Positions 35,001 to 50,000 of a DNA stretch of 64,000 nt are shown here, piece by piece. Where the stretch lies: contig NC_133044.1 in the NCBI RefSeq assembly GCF_048771995.1, positions 1,384,001 through 1,448,000 on the forward strand, in the 5' to 3' direction. The position numbers were made by a program, and so were the translations under genes. The DNA is from Taeniopygia guttata (Eukaryota > Chordata > Aves > Passeriformes > Estrildidae). The first letter of the stretch is position 1; each line of letters starts with the position of its first letter. The notes beneath the pieces are model-generated. The model was not told the DNA's origin. It made no database searches and saw only the letters and a list, made by a program, of their open reading frames with translations.

Positions 35001-38000
35001 AGGAGTGCAGGGAAAGTCAGCCCCACAGGGCAGGGGAACTGAAACAAGTCCCAAGCAGAAGCTGGGCAGCGATGCTCGACTGGAGAACAGCACAGCAAAA
35101 TCCTTTTTACAGCTACAGCAGGAATGCTCAGGCAGCCTTTTCTATTTCTTTCTGTGTCCTGAGGGCTGGGGTTTGTCCTCTTTGCTTCCTGCAGCCAAAG
35201 GATGTTGTGAACAGCCTTTTTGGATCCTTGAGTGGTGCTGTGTGTTTATTACCACTCACTGCAAACCCTGCCTGCTGTGCCATGGGTATTGGCCAAGATA
35301 TCAACACAAGGAGCAGAAATAAACCCTCCAAAACTGAGGGGAACAAACTGCTTCCTGGACACCTACAATTCAGTAGCCAGTGAAGTTACAGCTCAGAAAC
35401 AGAACCAGAATCCAGGCAAGTCCAGGCAAGGAAGGATGCAGGATGCTTTTCCTCCACCCTGCACTTTCCTTCAAGGCATACACCAGAAAAAAAGAGTGAT
35501 TCAAACATAATTAAAAGCCTGCCACTACCTTTTTTTTTCTTTTTTTTTTTCTTTTTTTTTTACTACTTTCTTATTTTTGGAGATTATTACTGCAGCAATT
35601 ACATTTAAAAATTCCATGAGCCAGGCCAGTGGTTTATTATCACTAGAAAACAGCAAGCTACTTCTCTGCCCTGTTTATCTGATTGATTCCCAACATCTTT
35701 CTGGCACACAATCTATCAGTTTATCTCTGCCACTTCATCACAGTCACTTCTGGCAGCTAAATACAAGATCCAAATCCAGTGTTACACAGACACACGACAC
35801 AGTAAACCTGTGTAGCACTGCCACTCTGCAAACAGCTGCCCTTAAGGCTAAGCAGAAATGGGATCTTGCTTCCCAGTCAATATTCTGTCAAAAGCAAGGT
35901 GGGAGGGAGGCTTGGAGCAGCAGCCACAAGTGGTGCAGAGAGGTGAGAGTGGTTTCCTCCTGCTCCAGCAGGCAGGGGTGTGTGCTGTCTCCCCTGATCT
36001 TGTCCCTGGCACGAGGCACAGGGCAGATGTCACACACAGCCACCCTGCGCTCCTGGAACCAGCAGCAGGACATTTCCTGCAGGGCTTGGCTCCTCCTGCT
36101 GGCCCAGAAATCCAGACTGCAACACCCAGGGGTGCCCCAGGATCTTCCAGCTGTGCCCACACTGCTGAGACAACGAGGGGCAGGGCTGGATGGGATATTG
36201 GGCAGGAATTCCCGGCTGGGAGGGTGGGGATGCCCTGGCACGGGGTGCCAGAGCAGCTGTGGCTGCCCCTGGGTCCCTGAAGTGCCCAAGGACAGGGCTG
36301 GGAGCAGCCTGGGACAGTGGAAGGTGTCCCTGACTGTGATGGGGTGGAACAAGTTGAGCTTTAAGGTTCCTTCCAACCCAAACCATTCCACGATTCCAAG
36401 ATGTATTTTTGGGGCTGGTTCCTAGCCCTTAAGCAGTTCTGTGGACCTTGGGGCTGACAAGGCCTTGCAGTGCTCCAAATGTTCTCCCAGTGCAGTGTCA
36501 GCTGGGGGACTGGGGCACTGCCTGGGAGAGCAGAGCAAGGCAAAGATGAGGGAGAAGTGAAAAAAAAAAAAAAAAAAAAAAAGCAGGAGCAAGAGGGAAA
36601 TTAGGAAATGGAAATAAAAGCTGTGAAGCATCTTGTTACATCTAAATAGCAAAAGTCTCCGAGCTGAGGTTATAAATCATGCTAACAATGGTTACTAAAA
36701 TAAAAGTGGATGTAGCCAGAGGCTACCACTGAAAAAGTCAGCCCAGGCCTGCCTGGCTGCCTTTGGTCTTTAAGGATTTGATTAGTTTTCTGCTTTCTGG
36801 TTCAGAGTCTTGCATCCAGCCCGTGCTCCAGAGCCAGCCAGGGCCTGGGATACAGAGTGAATGATAAATTCATTTACTGAATAAAGCAACACTGTTTTCC
36901 CAGCACAAGACTTAAACCACTTCCCAAACAGTAATATTTCATTAAGCCTGGCGATTCTGCTTAAAATTTATTAGTCAAAACAGAAAACTCTCATCAGACC
37001 CCATATATTCCATTAGGAGTGATATATGGTGTCTCCCAATGCCTAATTATTAACTAGGAAGCGTGAGTAAATCACCATCAGCGTTAAGCCCTGATGTGTG
37101 AAGACAGAGTTAGGCAATTCCAGCATCAAAAGGCTTTGATTTGAAACAGATCCTGCTTTGCTTTCCCTCCTTCACCTCTTCCCTTGGCTTGCAGAGCCCC
37201 AGCCCGGTGTCCCAGGGCAGCACAGGGCACCGAGGGAGGCACAGCCCATCCCAGAGCTCAGCTCCAGGGCTCTGCTCCTGCCCACAGTGGGGCAGGACAA
37301 AGCACGGGGCAGAGGGCAGCTGTCCCTGCCAGCTGAATGCCCCTTGGCACGGAGTGCTGCAGAACCCCAAAGCTGTCCTGACACTGTGGATGTTCCCTGC
37401 TCAGTCAGAGAGAAAAAGAGAAAGATTTCTGCAGGGATAAGTCTGGGAAAAAGTCCTGGAAGAATGTAAACAATCTATTATTTTGTTTATAGATATGTTC
37501 TACCACACTGACCTAAGCCCAGTGCACCAATCAAGTGAAATACTTTTACTTTAAGACCAATGGAATGAATGTTCACAATGTTCTCTATAAAAGAGAGAGG
37601 TGCTTTTAAATAAAGATCATTTTTACCTGCTAAAGATGGAGTCTCATCATTCCTGTTCCTGCCTCAACAGTGACACTGCCACCAGAACCAAGACCCCTGA
37701 AGCACAGAGGGGTTCCCACAGAATTCCCTCAGGGAGCTCCCTCTGTGCCACTCAGAGGTGCACCCCAAGTCCACTGGGCACAAGCAGAGGGACAGGAAAA
37801 TGCCACCAGGGAGTTGTTCCAGGGTAACACAGACTCATTTCTCATTTGAGAGGTCAATTTTCATTTTAGAGGTTAGGTCTCATTTTCATGCACTATCTAT
37901 CAGTGTTTCTAATCCTACACTCGCTGACCTTTCTGATTTGCAGACCCCTATGAATTTCCAGTTCAGACAAAGAGCTAAGGAGAGCTGAAATCAGTCTCGT

Positions 38001-41000
38001 GACACAAAGCTCGCTCTTCTTAGACCTTACAGAGCAAACCAAATTTAAAAATAAGCACAGCTACAGATCCCCTGTCAAGCTCCCACTCAGTAGCCATGTA
38101 ACAACACTTGGATTCCTACCAACACCAGAAAATATTTAAGTTTGCAGCTCAAACATTATTTTAAATCCCCCTTGAAATGCTTTTTTAAAACTTAATTTTT
38201 ATATTTAATAAAATGCCAGTGGAAATCACTGGTCAGTTTCTTTTTAAAGCCCATTTTATTCAAATTCAGGTTTGTGTAAGATGCACAGATTTGCCTATTT
38301 TCGAAGAACCCATTAAGAGAAGCTCCAAATCAAGCTTTAAAATGTGTTATTAACCATCTACCCAGCCATTTGAAAGATACATGCCTGTGATAAGAGTATT
38401 GTATTGCCATTAACCTGTGGGATGGTTCGAGACATCTCTTATTCACACAAAACTCTAAATGCATCTAATTAAAGCCACAAGATCAGCTGTCCATATTAAT
38501 CACTCACCGGTTTAATTAAGGTAAACCAGCTTGTCACAAAGCCAGGCTTCTCTATTCTTCACCATTATTGACTTTTAATAGTTCTCTGGATTAGAAATTC
38601 CTTGTTTGGGGCATGACCAAATTCCTGGGAGAGGACACCACACTGTGGGCAGGAAACTGCTGGGGACACGAGGGGAAATCTCCCCATCAGCCAGGTTTTC
38701 CAAAGGCACACAGGGGGGTTTAAGGACACTGACCTGGGGGTAAATCCCAGCTGTGGGGGAATGAGAACCCTCCTGGAAGGTTTTGGGTGATTCTTGGGTG
38801 TTCCCCCAGGACTGGTGGCCGTGGGCTTGTCACAAAATGCCCAAACCAGGGGAGGAGGGAGCAGGAGAGCAGAGGAAAAAAGGGATTATGGATATTCCCA
38901 ATTCTCCTTAGGCATACCTGCTGCCAGAAGTGATGAACATTTGTTCTGGGAAGAGCTGCTACCAGTGGAACACTTAGCATATGAACACTAACCTAATTCC
39001 TGTTGGAAATAAACCAATTTCCACTCTCTCCTTTACCAGAGGAGTATTTCAACCTAACAATAAAATCTCCACTGTAGCATGTCAGAGCAGCAGCTCCCTG
39101 GTAGCAGGCTGGAATTTTAAGTCTTAATGCTGCAATATCAGCTGTAATGAATTCTACGTAAATATGACTTCTAAAAATAAAAATCCTTTTTCTTCCCTAA
39201 AAACCATGTATGAAGGAGAATTTAAAGGAAAAGGAAACGGGCTCCAGCCTCTCACTGCTGCCAGTAATGAGGAGCCTCCTGAAACACTTTAACTATTCCT
39301 ACCCAAATAAAAATATTTCACTGTATTACTCAGCTCAGCTTTCCATCACCATCCAATATGGGTCATCACAATAAAAATTGTAACTGCTTATAAAACAAGT
39401 GAAGAATAGGAGAAAAGGCAAAGTGGGATGAACAGGCAGAAGAGAGTTAAATCCTGAATCATCACAAAATTCCACCAGACCCACCTGCTGAATTCCACTT
39501 AATATTAAGACCTGGACAAGAAAATTATTTTTCCAGAAGAAAAACAGATTAATTAAAGAGCTTTTTATTATAATGTATAATAAAACAGTGTAACTACCTA
39601 TTCTGTTATCATTAACTTGTGCACATTCATCAAATCTGGTTCATTTTTACTTGCCTAATTTCACAGTGACACATAGAGGAAGCTGCTTTCCAGTGCTGTT
39701 CTTTACCTGAATGTTTACCTTTTAAGCAGCAATCAGAATAAATTCACAACTCTAAAATGTTATTTAGAGGAGTGCAAACGATCCCCAGGAAAGGCTGGAT
39801 GTAGATTTAAAGAGGAAGGAAGCGGCAGGTGCTGAAATGCAGGCTGCAATCAGCGTTATGCACGGGGGTCAGAGGTTGTGAGCACCCCCAGCTCGCTGCT
39901 GCTGGCTCCTGGAGGAGCAGCTCCCTTCCCAGGTTTTATTTCCGTGCCCACATGCAATCCCACACACACAAAGCTCTGCTCAGCTATGACCCAGGGAAAG
40001 CAGAGCCATTCAGGGCCTTGTCAGCTCCATTGTGCTGCGCCCTCCCTGCTCTCAATGCAATGTTCAGCTCCAGCTCAGCGCCCTGACAAATAAAGGAAAG
40101 CACTTTATGAATCCAATTTAATTGGGAGGTGACAGAAAACACAGAGCCATTTTCCTCAGCCTCATCCCTGAACTGGCTCCAATCTCTGGCAAACCCCACC
40201 GAGCACAGGACACAAACTGGGGTGACTCCACAAACGCTGGAGCTGCACGAATCCCCTCCGCCAGGCAGCACCCTGGGCATGGAGGAGAGGGGAAGGGTGG
40301 ATGGAAAGGGAGAGGAGGAGGGAGAGGGATCAAAAAAAGCCCAGCAAGAGAGGAAAATGGATGTGCAGCTGCCTGGCTGCTCAGCAGATGTCTGTGCGTG
40401 ATGTACGAGGCCGGCAGAGGCTGTCGGAGCTGCTGCCAAGGACTGGCGAGTGATTAAAGCCTGCACCAGCCTCAGCTCTGCATTTCCAGGCCGTGGGGTG
40501 CCCACAGTGGCACCCATGCCCGGCTGTGCTGCCAGATGTTGTGGCTGGTGCTGCTCCTGCAGCTGGAGCAGCAGGGAAGGCAATCTGCAGCGCTGCCCTC
40601 CGGAGGGGCCGCGCCGAGCCCTGTCACCCTGTCACCCATCCTTCACCTCTGCCCGGGCCTCAAACTGCTCCAATTTGCTGCCACTTCCCTCTTGGGAAAT
40701 GGCCAAGATACAGCTGTGCCTGGCAGACCCATTTGTTTTACTCAGGTGATTCTCTTCCCTCAATGACCTCTATTAGTTTAAGTTTTAATTTAGATTAACC
40801 CCAGCACCCCAATTAACCAGTGAGGGGAGAAGCTAAGCTGGGCCTGCTCATATTTCTGAAATCACAATTTAGCACAGTTACAGTTATTAGAGGGAAAGGT
40901 GGGGACACTCATCCATTGCTGTTTTCTTTTAAAGAGTTTAACATTTCATGGCCAAGAAACACCTTCTCTGCACACGTCCTTGGGCTGTCAACCTCAGCTG

Positions 41001-44000
41001 TTTCTCCACTCCATGATTTTGTAACACCAACTTCACTTCTGTGTTCTTAGGGTCCAATTTGCCCCAAAGCTGAGCTTCTGGACCCTAAACTCCACCTCAG
41101 CAGTATCTCAACAGATTTATCTTTATTAAGCTTTATCTTCAATCCCTGCTGCCGACAGGTCCTCTCCCATCACCACTGGAAGCCTGGCACCCTCACATGG
41201 CACCAGCTCTCTCCTGTTCCCCTAGCACTTTCCTGGCCACTCTAATGACTATTCAGATTGAAAAATCTGTCCTTCCAGTGATATGATATTTGTTTAGTCC
41301 TGAAGTTCAGGCTCTGTGTGGATTATCAAAGCAGGCAGAGGTTTCCACACACTGGGAAGGGCTTACCGTGACATATTCCTGAGCATGTGACAATTCCAAT
41401 TTTCATAAAGCTGGCACTGTCTTCATTAAATGAACTACAAACACAGTGTTTTCCTGCACTCGGTGCAGATTCCTTCCTTCTAAGAATTTTGCAAATAAAA
41501 GGAATAACTGGCCTGGATCCAAGCTGGCCCAATTCCAAGAGAAGTGCTGGAGCAGCCCAGGAGCTCTCCCATCCAGCAAGTGAATGAGATGATTTAGGCT
41601 GAGACAAGAGCACATTTCAGTGCTCCTGAGGCTCTCCTGGCATTGTTTTTCCTAAGGGGGCTCTGTCCACAGAGACAGAGAGGATTCAGAGCCTTTTTTC
41701 CTGTGCTGTTCCCCAGGCAGAGCAACAGGCCCAGCTCCTGCAGCTCTGACACGCTCAAGCACCAGCAGCAAGTTCACATCCACAGGGCAACTTCAAACTC
41801 ACACAGCCCTAGAGCAAAAACTGAGAGCAGAGTGCCCTGAGGGACTTGCAGAGATTTTGGGAGTTAAAACAGGAAACTGAGTTTTTTAAAGAGAAATACG
41901 GAGCACAGAACCAAGTGCATTTTCTCTGTAAGTATTAAAACCCAACTGGAGTCGTAATTGCAACACACATTTACCATCCCCTACCTGGTGGTAAAAGTCA
42001 TCATCATCAAATATCTCCTCATCGATGTCCTTCAGGTGCCTGTTGGAGTCTGAGGGGGGCAGGACTTCCTGCAAGCATCAAGGAAATACTGAGAGCTCAT
42101 ATGTGCACATTTCTGCCCCTAACTCCAGAGACATCCAGCAGCAGCTTGTAAACACACTTGATGATGTGAAGGAATGGAGAAAAGCTCCCAACATAACCAG
42201 CTTTTAAGGACCAGGAATACATTTAAAGGCAAGGCAGAAACGCTGCCAATGCCAAAATAGATTTATGATGCCTTTACTGGGAAATAAATAGGACTGTGAA
42301 AAGTCTTTCTGGCTAAATACTACAGATATTTTTTTATGTAATGGCAAAAATACATCTTGCAAGTCCAGTAATTCTACCTGATCTCTCAGAATTGAGTATT
42401 TATTCATTCTTAAATACTAAATTAATAAAGGGCTTACTACTAACATATTCTGGAGGTTATATGCAGTATGATTTTTAAAGGGACTTTCTGGGTTAAAGAC
42501 TCTAAACTGCAGAGTGAAAACCAAGTTTTGCTGCCACTACCTCAAAAATCAGATTTAGTGAGCAGCACAGGAGGGGCACAATCCCAGCTCAAGGAAAACC
42601 TCGTTTTCCCCTGTCAGGAGCTGGGATAGGAGATAAAGCAAACATCACAAAACTTGGGATTTCAATGTTTTTCCTTAGCCATTACACCGCAGGAATCAAG
42701 AATCAGACACCTCCTCCTACACCCACCTCCCAAACAAGCACACCAGCTGCCGAAGGCTGGGCTGAGGGCTCAGCAGAGTTCCCAGGATGAGTCAGAGAAA
42801 TAAAACCCCTCCTTACCGAGCTGTCGGGCTGAGGGGCCGGGGCAGGCTGCTGCTCCTGCTTGCCCAGCACGGTGTAGAGGGAGCGGCGGGTCTGGGTGCG
42901 CCGCAGCAATCGCTCCCTGTCCAGCAGGACGTGATCGATCTGCGCCAGCACCGAGCGCTCCAAGGCTCCGAAGCCCTGCAGGGCACCAAGCAGTGTCAGA
43001 TCACACACACAGCCTCTCCTCAGGCACCACCGGGCCCTCTCTATCTCCCCATGTCACTGCATAAGCAGCTCCAGCAGCAGGAGGGGATCTGCAGCTCGTT
43101 GCAGGGATTTCTGTGAGGATTTTTTATTTGTTTCTCCCTCGCTCTCTCTTCCCAACCTGAGGCAAGTTGATGCCTGGCTTAATAAAATGCCTTTGCTGTT
43201 CTGGTTCAGATTAACTTCTCCTTGATTAATACCGACTCAGAGATGTGAGGAGACCCCGGATCTCTGGGTGAAATGATTACCCATTGTATTAAAGCCTACA
43301 CTTCATGGAGGGGGAGAGCCTCAGAGGGCCCTGCTTCTGGGAGGAACCACAAACAGCTCCTGCAGCAGCAGAGTGACATTTTCCCCGAGATTATTTGCTG
43401 CTGGAGATTGGCTGTGATGGGATGTCTGGCTGACAGAACTCAGAAACTACCAAGAGATACCTGACACTGTCCCAGGTTGCTCCCAGCCCCGTCCAAGCTG
43501 GCCTTGGACACTGCCAGGGATGGGGCAGGCACAGCTGCTCTGAGCACCCTGTGTCAGGGCACTCATAGAGAAGAATTTATTCCATCTACCCCACCCAAAT
43601 TTCCCCTTTTTCAGTATGGACTTGCTCCCCAGATCCCTGCTCCATGAGAGCCATGCCAGCACACACAAACCAGGCCTTGCCTTCCCCATCTTGCCAGTTG
43701 CCAGCTTGGTCTTGTCGTGCCACTTCTGCAGGGTGCTGTTCCTGTAGGTCCTGAAGTCCTTGTAGCGCTTGGCTATGAACTCAGGGTACTCCTCAAACTT
43801 CAGCTTCCGTTTGGGGAGGCTCCTCCTCTTCTCCTGAGCCTTCTCCACTGGCTCCTCATCGCTGCTGCTCAGGATTTCATCCTCACTGGAACAAAAGCAC
43901 TCAGGATAAACACCCTGTCCCTCCCTAAGGCAAAGTGGGAGTCCTTGCTGGCCCCTCCACACTGATATTTTTGTTAAAAGCCCCATGATTTAGTCCCTGC

Positions 44001-47000
44001 TCCATTATCAGAAATATTCCAAACCACACTTCCCAGAAGGAATTCAAGTAACAGAGTGTCTGTCACGCAGACACAGCAGCAGAGTGAGGGTGGTCAGGAA
44101 GGCTGGACACCAAAGGGTTCAGGAAGTTCTCATCTCCTTTTGCATTTACCTCTCAGTTTTTGCTTGCTTTCCATCCACCAGATGCCTCGTGCCTGGGTAC
44201 TGATAAAGCAGCTCGTCCTGAAGCTCCACCAGCACTTTCAGCAAGGCCTCCAGGGTTTTACAACCTGCAGAGCAAGAGACACAAGTGATGACATCTGATC
44301 TATGGGGGAAACTTTAAACCATGACCTGGCTGGTTTAATGAGGGGACTCCGATCAGAAAAGCAGAACTGCAGACCCAGGAAGAGAGAAAGGGAAGAAAAG
44401 ATGGGGTGGAGGGGTGTAAATTGATCAATACACGGTGTGAATGTGATTTTTACTGGCATGAGCAGCTGCACCCCAGGGTGTTCACACACAGATCCTGAAG
44501 GGAGATGTGATGCTGTGCAAAGGCTTTTGCAGCTGGAGTTTTCCTGTATCCATGCAGTGCCTGTTCCAATGGCTGTGGGTTCTGCAAGGACACACAGCTC
44601 CAGCTGACTGTGGGACAGGTTAACTGCACACTGCCACAGCATCTGCTCTTCAAAAGCAGTTCTTCTGTGGCAACCAACAAGCCTCCCTGCAGAATTCTCA
44701 GACAGAAAACAAGTGTCTGCCCAGGCCCACACAAACTGTCCCCCTGCACATCCATCACAGGGCCAGCTCTCCCCGGTGAAACACTTGGCACAGCCCCACC
44801 CCAAACCCAAACTGACCTTACTCTGGCTGGCAGAGCACGTGGGTTTGTGTGGAGAGCAGGAGCTGGGACCTTCCCCAGAGCTTCCCCTGGTGCCTCCTCT
44901 GCCATGGAGCCAGTGGGGCTGCTCTGGTAACTCCCCAGCCCCCCTTTGTGCATGGCACAAAAAGATCAGGCAGAACTTTCCCCCGCTCCATTTTTTTTTT
45001 GTTTATTTCTGCTCTTCAGTGGGGGACACAGAGATCATGGGTAGAGTGAACAGCAAATCTTCCTCAGGCAGACAGAGGCAGAAATCAGCCCAGACACTCA
45101 GAGGTCTCAATCTCCTGTGTGTTCCCACTGTGATATTGCTCAGTTGTCACCACCTTCAGATAAATTATGGCCTGACCTCAGTAGCAGCAGTGTCAAGGAG
45201 AAGATGCTTTAAGATTTCTGTTGCAGATCAGCTGTTGGACTCGCCCTCCCTGAGCCCATGGTTCATTATAGATACACTCTGACAACTCCTCTATATAAAC
45301 CTATTAACGGATTAGGTTTGCTGCACTTGTAAATCAGACGTGTGTGAGCATCAAAACAATTCCACCAGACAAACAGACAAAAGCCCTTAAAAATGCATTT
45401 GTTGTAGGTGTCTGCAGCTGAAGCATCACTTGCAGGAGCCAAGTGCCCCCACCCTAGCCTGAGTGCACAGCTTACACCAGAAAAATCCTTCCCACTGCCT
45501 GCAACACAGGCAAATGTCCCCAGAGCTTCCCAAACTGTTTATTTTCTCCCTGCCGCCTCTCCTCCAGCAGCAGTGCTAATGCACCCCAGGCAGCTTTGAT
45601 CCTGGCAATTACAACTGGAGTAGCACTCCAGCCCTTCTGGGGTATAGCAGGGCCGTGGTGAGCAGGCAAGGAAATAAAGACAGGCTCAAGCTGCTCCAGG
45701 CTATGAGATCCAGACCCCAGCAGAAGTGGGGATGGGGAGCAATTTTATTTGGAGTGAAGGGGCTGGAGAGGGCAGGGAAGACAATGACCGTGTGGCTAAC
45801 CGGGTGGGAGGGCTAATTATTCCAGGCAGTGGCTTCATCAGGAGCCTCTTACAGCTGGGTAATTTCCCTGTTCTCAGTTCTCATGCATTTAATGGCATTA
45901 TTGGATGGCATTCTCACTTCTACCGTTGGCTGCTTAAGTGTGCTGTAAACTCAACTTCAGAAGCCAAGTGTCACCCTGCTCTGCTCTCCTCCCGTCCAGC
46001 CCTGCCCTATCCATCTCACATTTCATTGCTGAAGGGGCTGCTTTCCCCCCAGCCTCCTCCTCATCTCCTCTTCCCTCTGAAGCCCCTTTACATCACCTGC
46101 TTTGGGGCAGAGTCTGGCCCCATTTGTGAATGAAGGCAGCACAAACCCAAACTGCTCCATGGATGCAAACTGGGTCACTTTGAGAGGAGGCTGGACACTG
46201 ACTGACCCTCCCACCCACCCCCAGCAGGATTTTCGTAATGCTGCTCCTTGTCTGAAACCAGCACACAACAAACCTGGCTGCAATATAACCTCCAGCTCAG
46301 ATGGGACTCGGAGTGCCTGAGGTGAGACACTGCCTTGGAAGAGTCACTTTCCAGAGTCCACAGGAGCCCCTTCATTTTGTGTCCAGGAGGGAAAAAGTTG
46401 TTCCAGACCCACCCAGGATGCTGGGAGCCAGCACCAGGAAATCAGTGTGCCTCAATACTCCTCTTCTGTCCTGCTTTCATCCAGGCTGGAAGCAGCCCTG
46501 GAGTATTTAGCTCCATTCAGGGATAGCACTGCCACGGATCCCAGTGCCAGGAGACCCACCAGAGATGGGTCCTGCTGCTCTCAAACCACCCAAAAGCAAT
46601 TCTGTCAGTGCCAGGGGGTGTGGACAGACTGGAGTGGGGCTGTGGCTGCAGGGACTGACCCCAGAGCTGCCCTGGAATCCATGCAGTGCCCACGGGGATG
46701 GGCTGCCAGGGGGCTGCTGTGCTCATCCACACTCCAAGGCAGCATTCCCACAGCTTCCCACACAGCTGCTGCACGCAGGGACACTGAATCCATGGGAAAA
46801 CCCTTCCCAGGATGGACCAGCAGGAACCACCACCTACCCAGCACACAGCTCCACTGCACAGCCCTGCCAGCACTGGAAATTGAGGAGATTTCCCCCTCAA
46901 TTCAACCTGGGGCTCTGGCATCACAGGAATACCAGAGGCATGCAGTGCTTTCCATTCTCCCTGCCCCTGCACAGGGGAAGCACTCACACAGGGCAGCAGC

Positions 47001-50000
47001 AGCAATGCTGGAGTGAGGGGATGCAGAGCAAAAGCTGAGCTGGGAGCACTCCCCTGCCCCCATGGACACCCCCATGGACACCCCCATGTCCCCACCAGGC
47101 AAACCACAAGAGGAGAGGAGCCCACCCTCTGCTCTGCTCTGCTCTGAAAGGCTGCACACAAGGAGCAGGATCTCCACCCAGTGCACAGGTTTAGCACTGG
47201 GATGAAGAGGGGGAATCCTCCCTCCCTTCAAGGGCTGTGGGACAGGAGTTAAACTCCAGGTCAAAATGGCCCTCGACGGGCTGGCCTCGGAACAATGCTC
47301 CCCATTCACAGCCAGCAGCCAGCCACTTGCACTCCTCATCCCCAGCAATTAATCCCCCACCAAACACGTTTGATTAAATCTTTTCAAGCAAATCCTTTGC
47401 TTTGCTTTTGTTAGTTCACTTCTTGTCAACATCTATTAAAATATGCCTTTAATTCTCCCACAATCTTAAAAAACACCGATTCCACTGTCTTCAACTTTAA
47501 TCAACTGTATGGCCGGCATTTTTCATTTCATAATAATGTGCTGTTTGGAATTCAAGAGGCAGGCTCAACATCAATCATTCGGCAAGAATTTTTCCACTGC
47601 AATAAATATGCAAATGAGGAAAGCCAGTCAGTCGTATTTCAGGCCCGACTTGCTAGTGTTTTAAAAAAGACACAAATTTATTAATTGCCGTTGGCCAGCG
47701 GAATCCTATTACTTTGGGCATTGATTACAAAGCTGTGTGAGTGATTATTGTGCAACTCGCAGGCTATCCAGGCATGAGGAAAAATTATTAAAGCAAGGCA
47801 GAGATTATCAACTCGGAATAACAATAAGCCTTAACATTTTAGGCCTCTAACTTCTTCAACAAAGAATTACGCCGCAGCTCCAGTGTATCATAATTCTGAA
47901 GCCTGTCAGTATTACTTTTGGAGCTTGCTCTCTATTCCCAGCAGCAGGACGACGTTCCCAGCCAGGAAAAGGAGGGGGAATTCCTCCAGGTGTCACATCT
48001 CAGACATGGGGCTGTGGACAGGAGCCTGGATGGAATTCCCAGTGTGGAAGGAACCTCTGCAGGAACAACGTGGGGCAGGCAGGACGCCAGCAGCTCCAGC
48101 CTGAGCATCCCAGGGTCCCAAAGCCACATGGCACAGAAATAAAGAAATAATTCTGTTGGATAGGCCTCAGACAGGAGCTCCAAGAGCCAGCCCAGACTCA
48201 GTGTTAGGCTAAAGGTGATGTTTCACAGGTGGTGTGGTTACACTCCCATTTCTCACAGACTTCAGCACAAAGCACTGGGAAATCTGTCCAAATTTAGGTA
48301 ATTATGGGAGCAACACTCCTTTCATGTTTCCCAAAACAAGGAGTTTGGGAAATTTTGCCAAATGATAGGAGGAAAAGGACCAACTTTGCTGCTGACAGCA
48401 AAGGTCTGCTCCACACCCAAGCACAGTTTGCTGGTTCTACTGGAATGCAAATTATTCAAAAGCCTTTGCAGAGGGGAAAATTGTATTCCCTGGGCACAAG
48501 GAGCCAGGGCTGCACCTCCCTTCCACAGCAGTGCTTCAGCTGACTCCCAGAGAGCTCCAGAACAGTCTCAATTTAGCCCTTTCACTCCAATATTACTGCA
48601 TCTGACAGGGAGGACAACAGGATCAGACACAGATGAGTTTGCTAAAAGTAAAGAAAATAACTGGATTCAACAACAGAATAAAGGCTGGGTATTCCAGGGT
48701 TTATTAGAAGGGGACTGGGGGAGGGGGAGAGCTGAGGAGGAGAGAAAGAGAAACACTTCCTTGAAGTTCATGCTCTGCTGATTCACCTCAACCATCATCT
48801 TTTGATATCAGCCCAAACCAGGGAGGGGATGGGGCTGGCAAAAATGAGATTTATAAAAACTGATGCTTTCCATTACTGGAAATGCAAAGAAGCTGACAGC
48901 ACACATTCCTGCCTCTGCCAGCCTGGAGGCCCCAAGTACATGGGCAAGGAGGAGAAAGGAAGAGGAAATGTGAGATTTCATTGTTATATCTGGGTATTAA
49001 GGCCAGAAGAGAACATCAGCCCATCCAGACTGACCTCCCCACATAATACCAGGCCATTAACTATATTTATCACGACAAGCCCCGAGTTTCCATCTCAAGG
49101 TACCAAATTAATCCGACTTGGCTGACATTTGCACACACTTGTCTGGACACTTTTAAAGCCTTTGTTTCCCTGCATCTTGTTTGTGCAGTACACAGACTAA
49201 CATGCACAAATATTTAGCTAAATTCAGTTTAATTAGCTATTAATCTTGAGAAACTCAGGTGTAGGCAAAGCTGTCTGAGTGTGGTGTAATCCCACGGGCT
49301 GGGTTCAGCTGGATCAGGTCACCAACCAGGGACTGTCCCAGCATTTCCTGCACTAAAATTTTAGGCAGATTTCAAATAAAACTCAGACATCACCAATGAA
49401 CAACACACATAGCTGTGGATATCACCTGTAAAATCATTTTGCCACACCCATTCATGAGAAGGAGACAACAATTCTGCTCAAAAATACTGAATACCACAAG
49501 CCAAAGGCCTTGGCACTCTGAGAGGGAGGGCAAGAGATTTTTCTCCGAAAACAGCCCAAACCTGGATGTTAAATAAATGTCCTGCATTTCTCCACTACCT
49601 CCCACACAGAATTCCTGAACAAAGCACAGACAGTAATGACAAACCACAAAATACCTTCCTGGTACTGCTCACAGCCTGAATTCTGCATGTGCCCAAAACA
49701 TCCTGGGCTCCATGACCCAGCTGAACCCTCACACAGCAACTACAGAGCTCCAGACCTCAGCCCTGCTCCAGTCTGCAGCCTCTCCCTCCCACTCACTGGC
49801 ACAGACAGCACCCCCAGAACGGCCCAGGAGCTCTTCATCCTCACTGAGCTCTTCATCCTCATCCTCACCAAAAGCTCTCTGTGCCATATTCCACCAAATG
49901 TAGAAAAAAAGGATCCGATTCCTTCATTTCTTTCTGCTGAGAGAAAAGAGTCTTCTAATGATATCAACAGTCCCAAAAGGAGTTGAACAGATTCCCCATG

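Larger units (their letters stand above)
34925..41984 (-). other. AATF intron 8
   Basis: 7-kb intron with a poly(T) run at 35530-35561, a poly(A) run at 36560-36582, a CR1 3' end at 36178-36402 and LTR-like copy B. The remainder, notably 38000-39700, is AT-rich unique sequence. Confidence 0.88.

Noticed and set aside
44056-44298. + strand open frame over the AATF exon 5 region
   Set aside because: It is a shadow of the real - strand exon, which has correct phase and family similarity.
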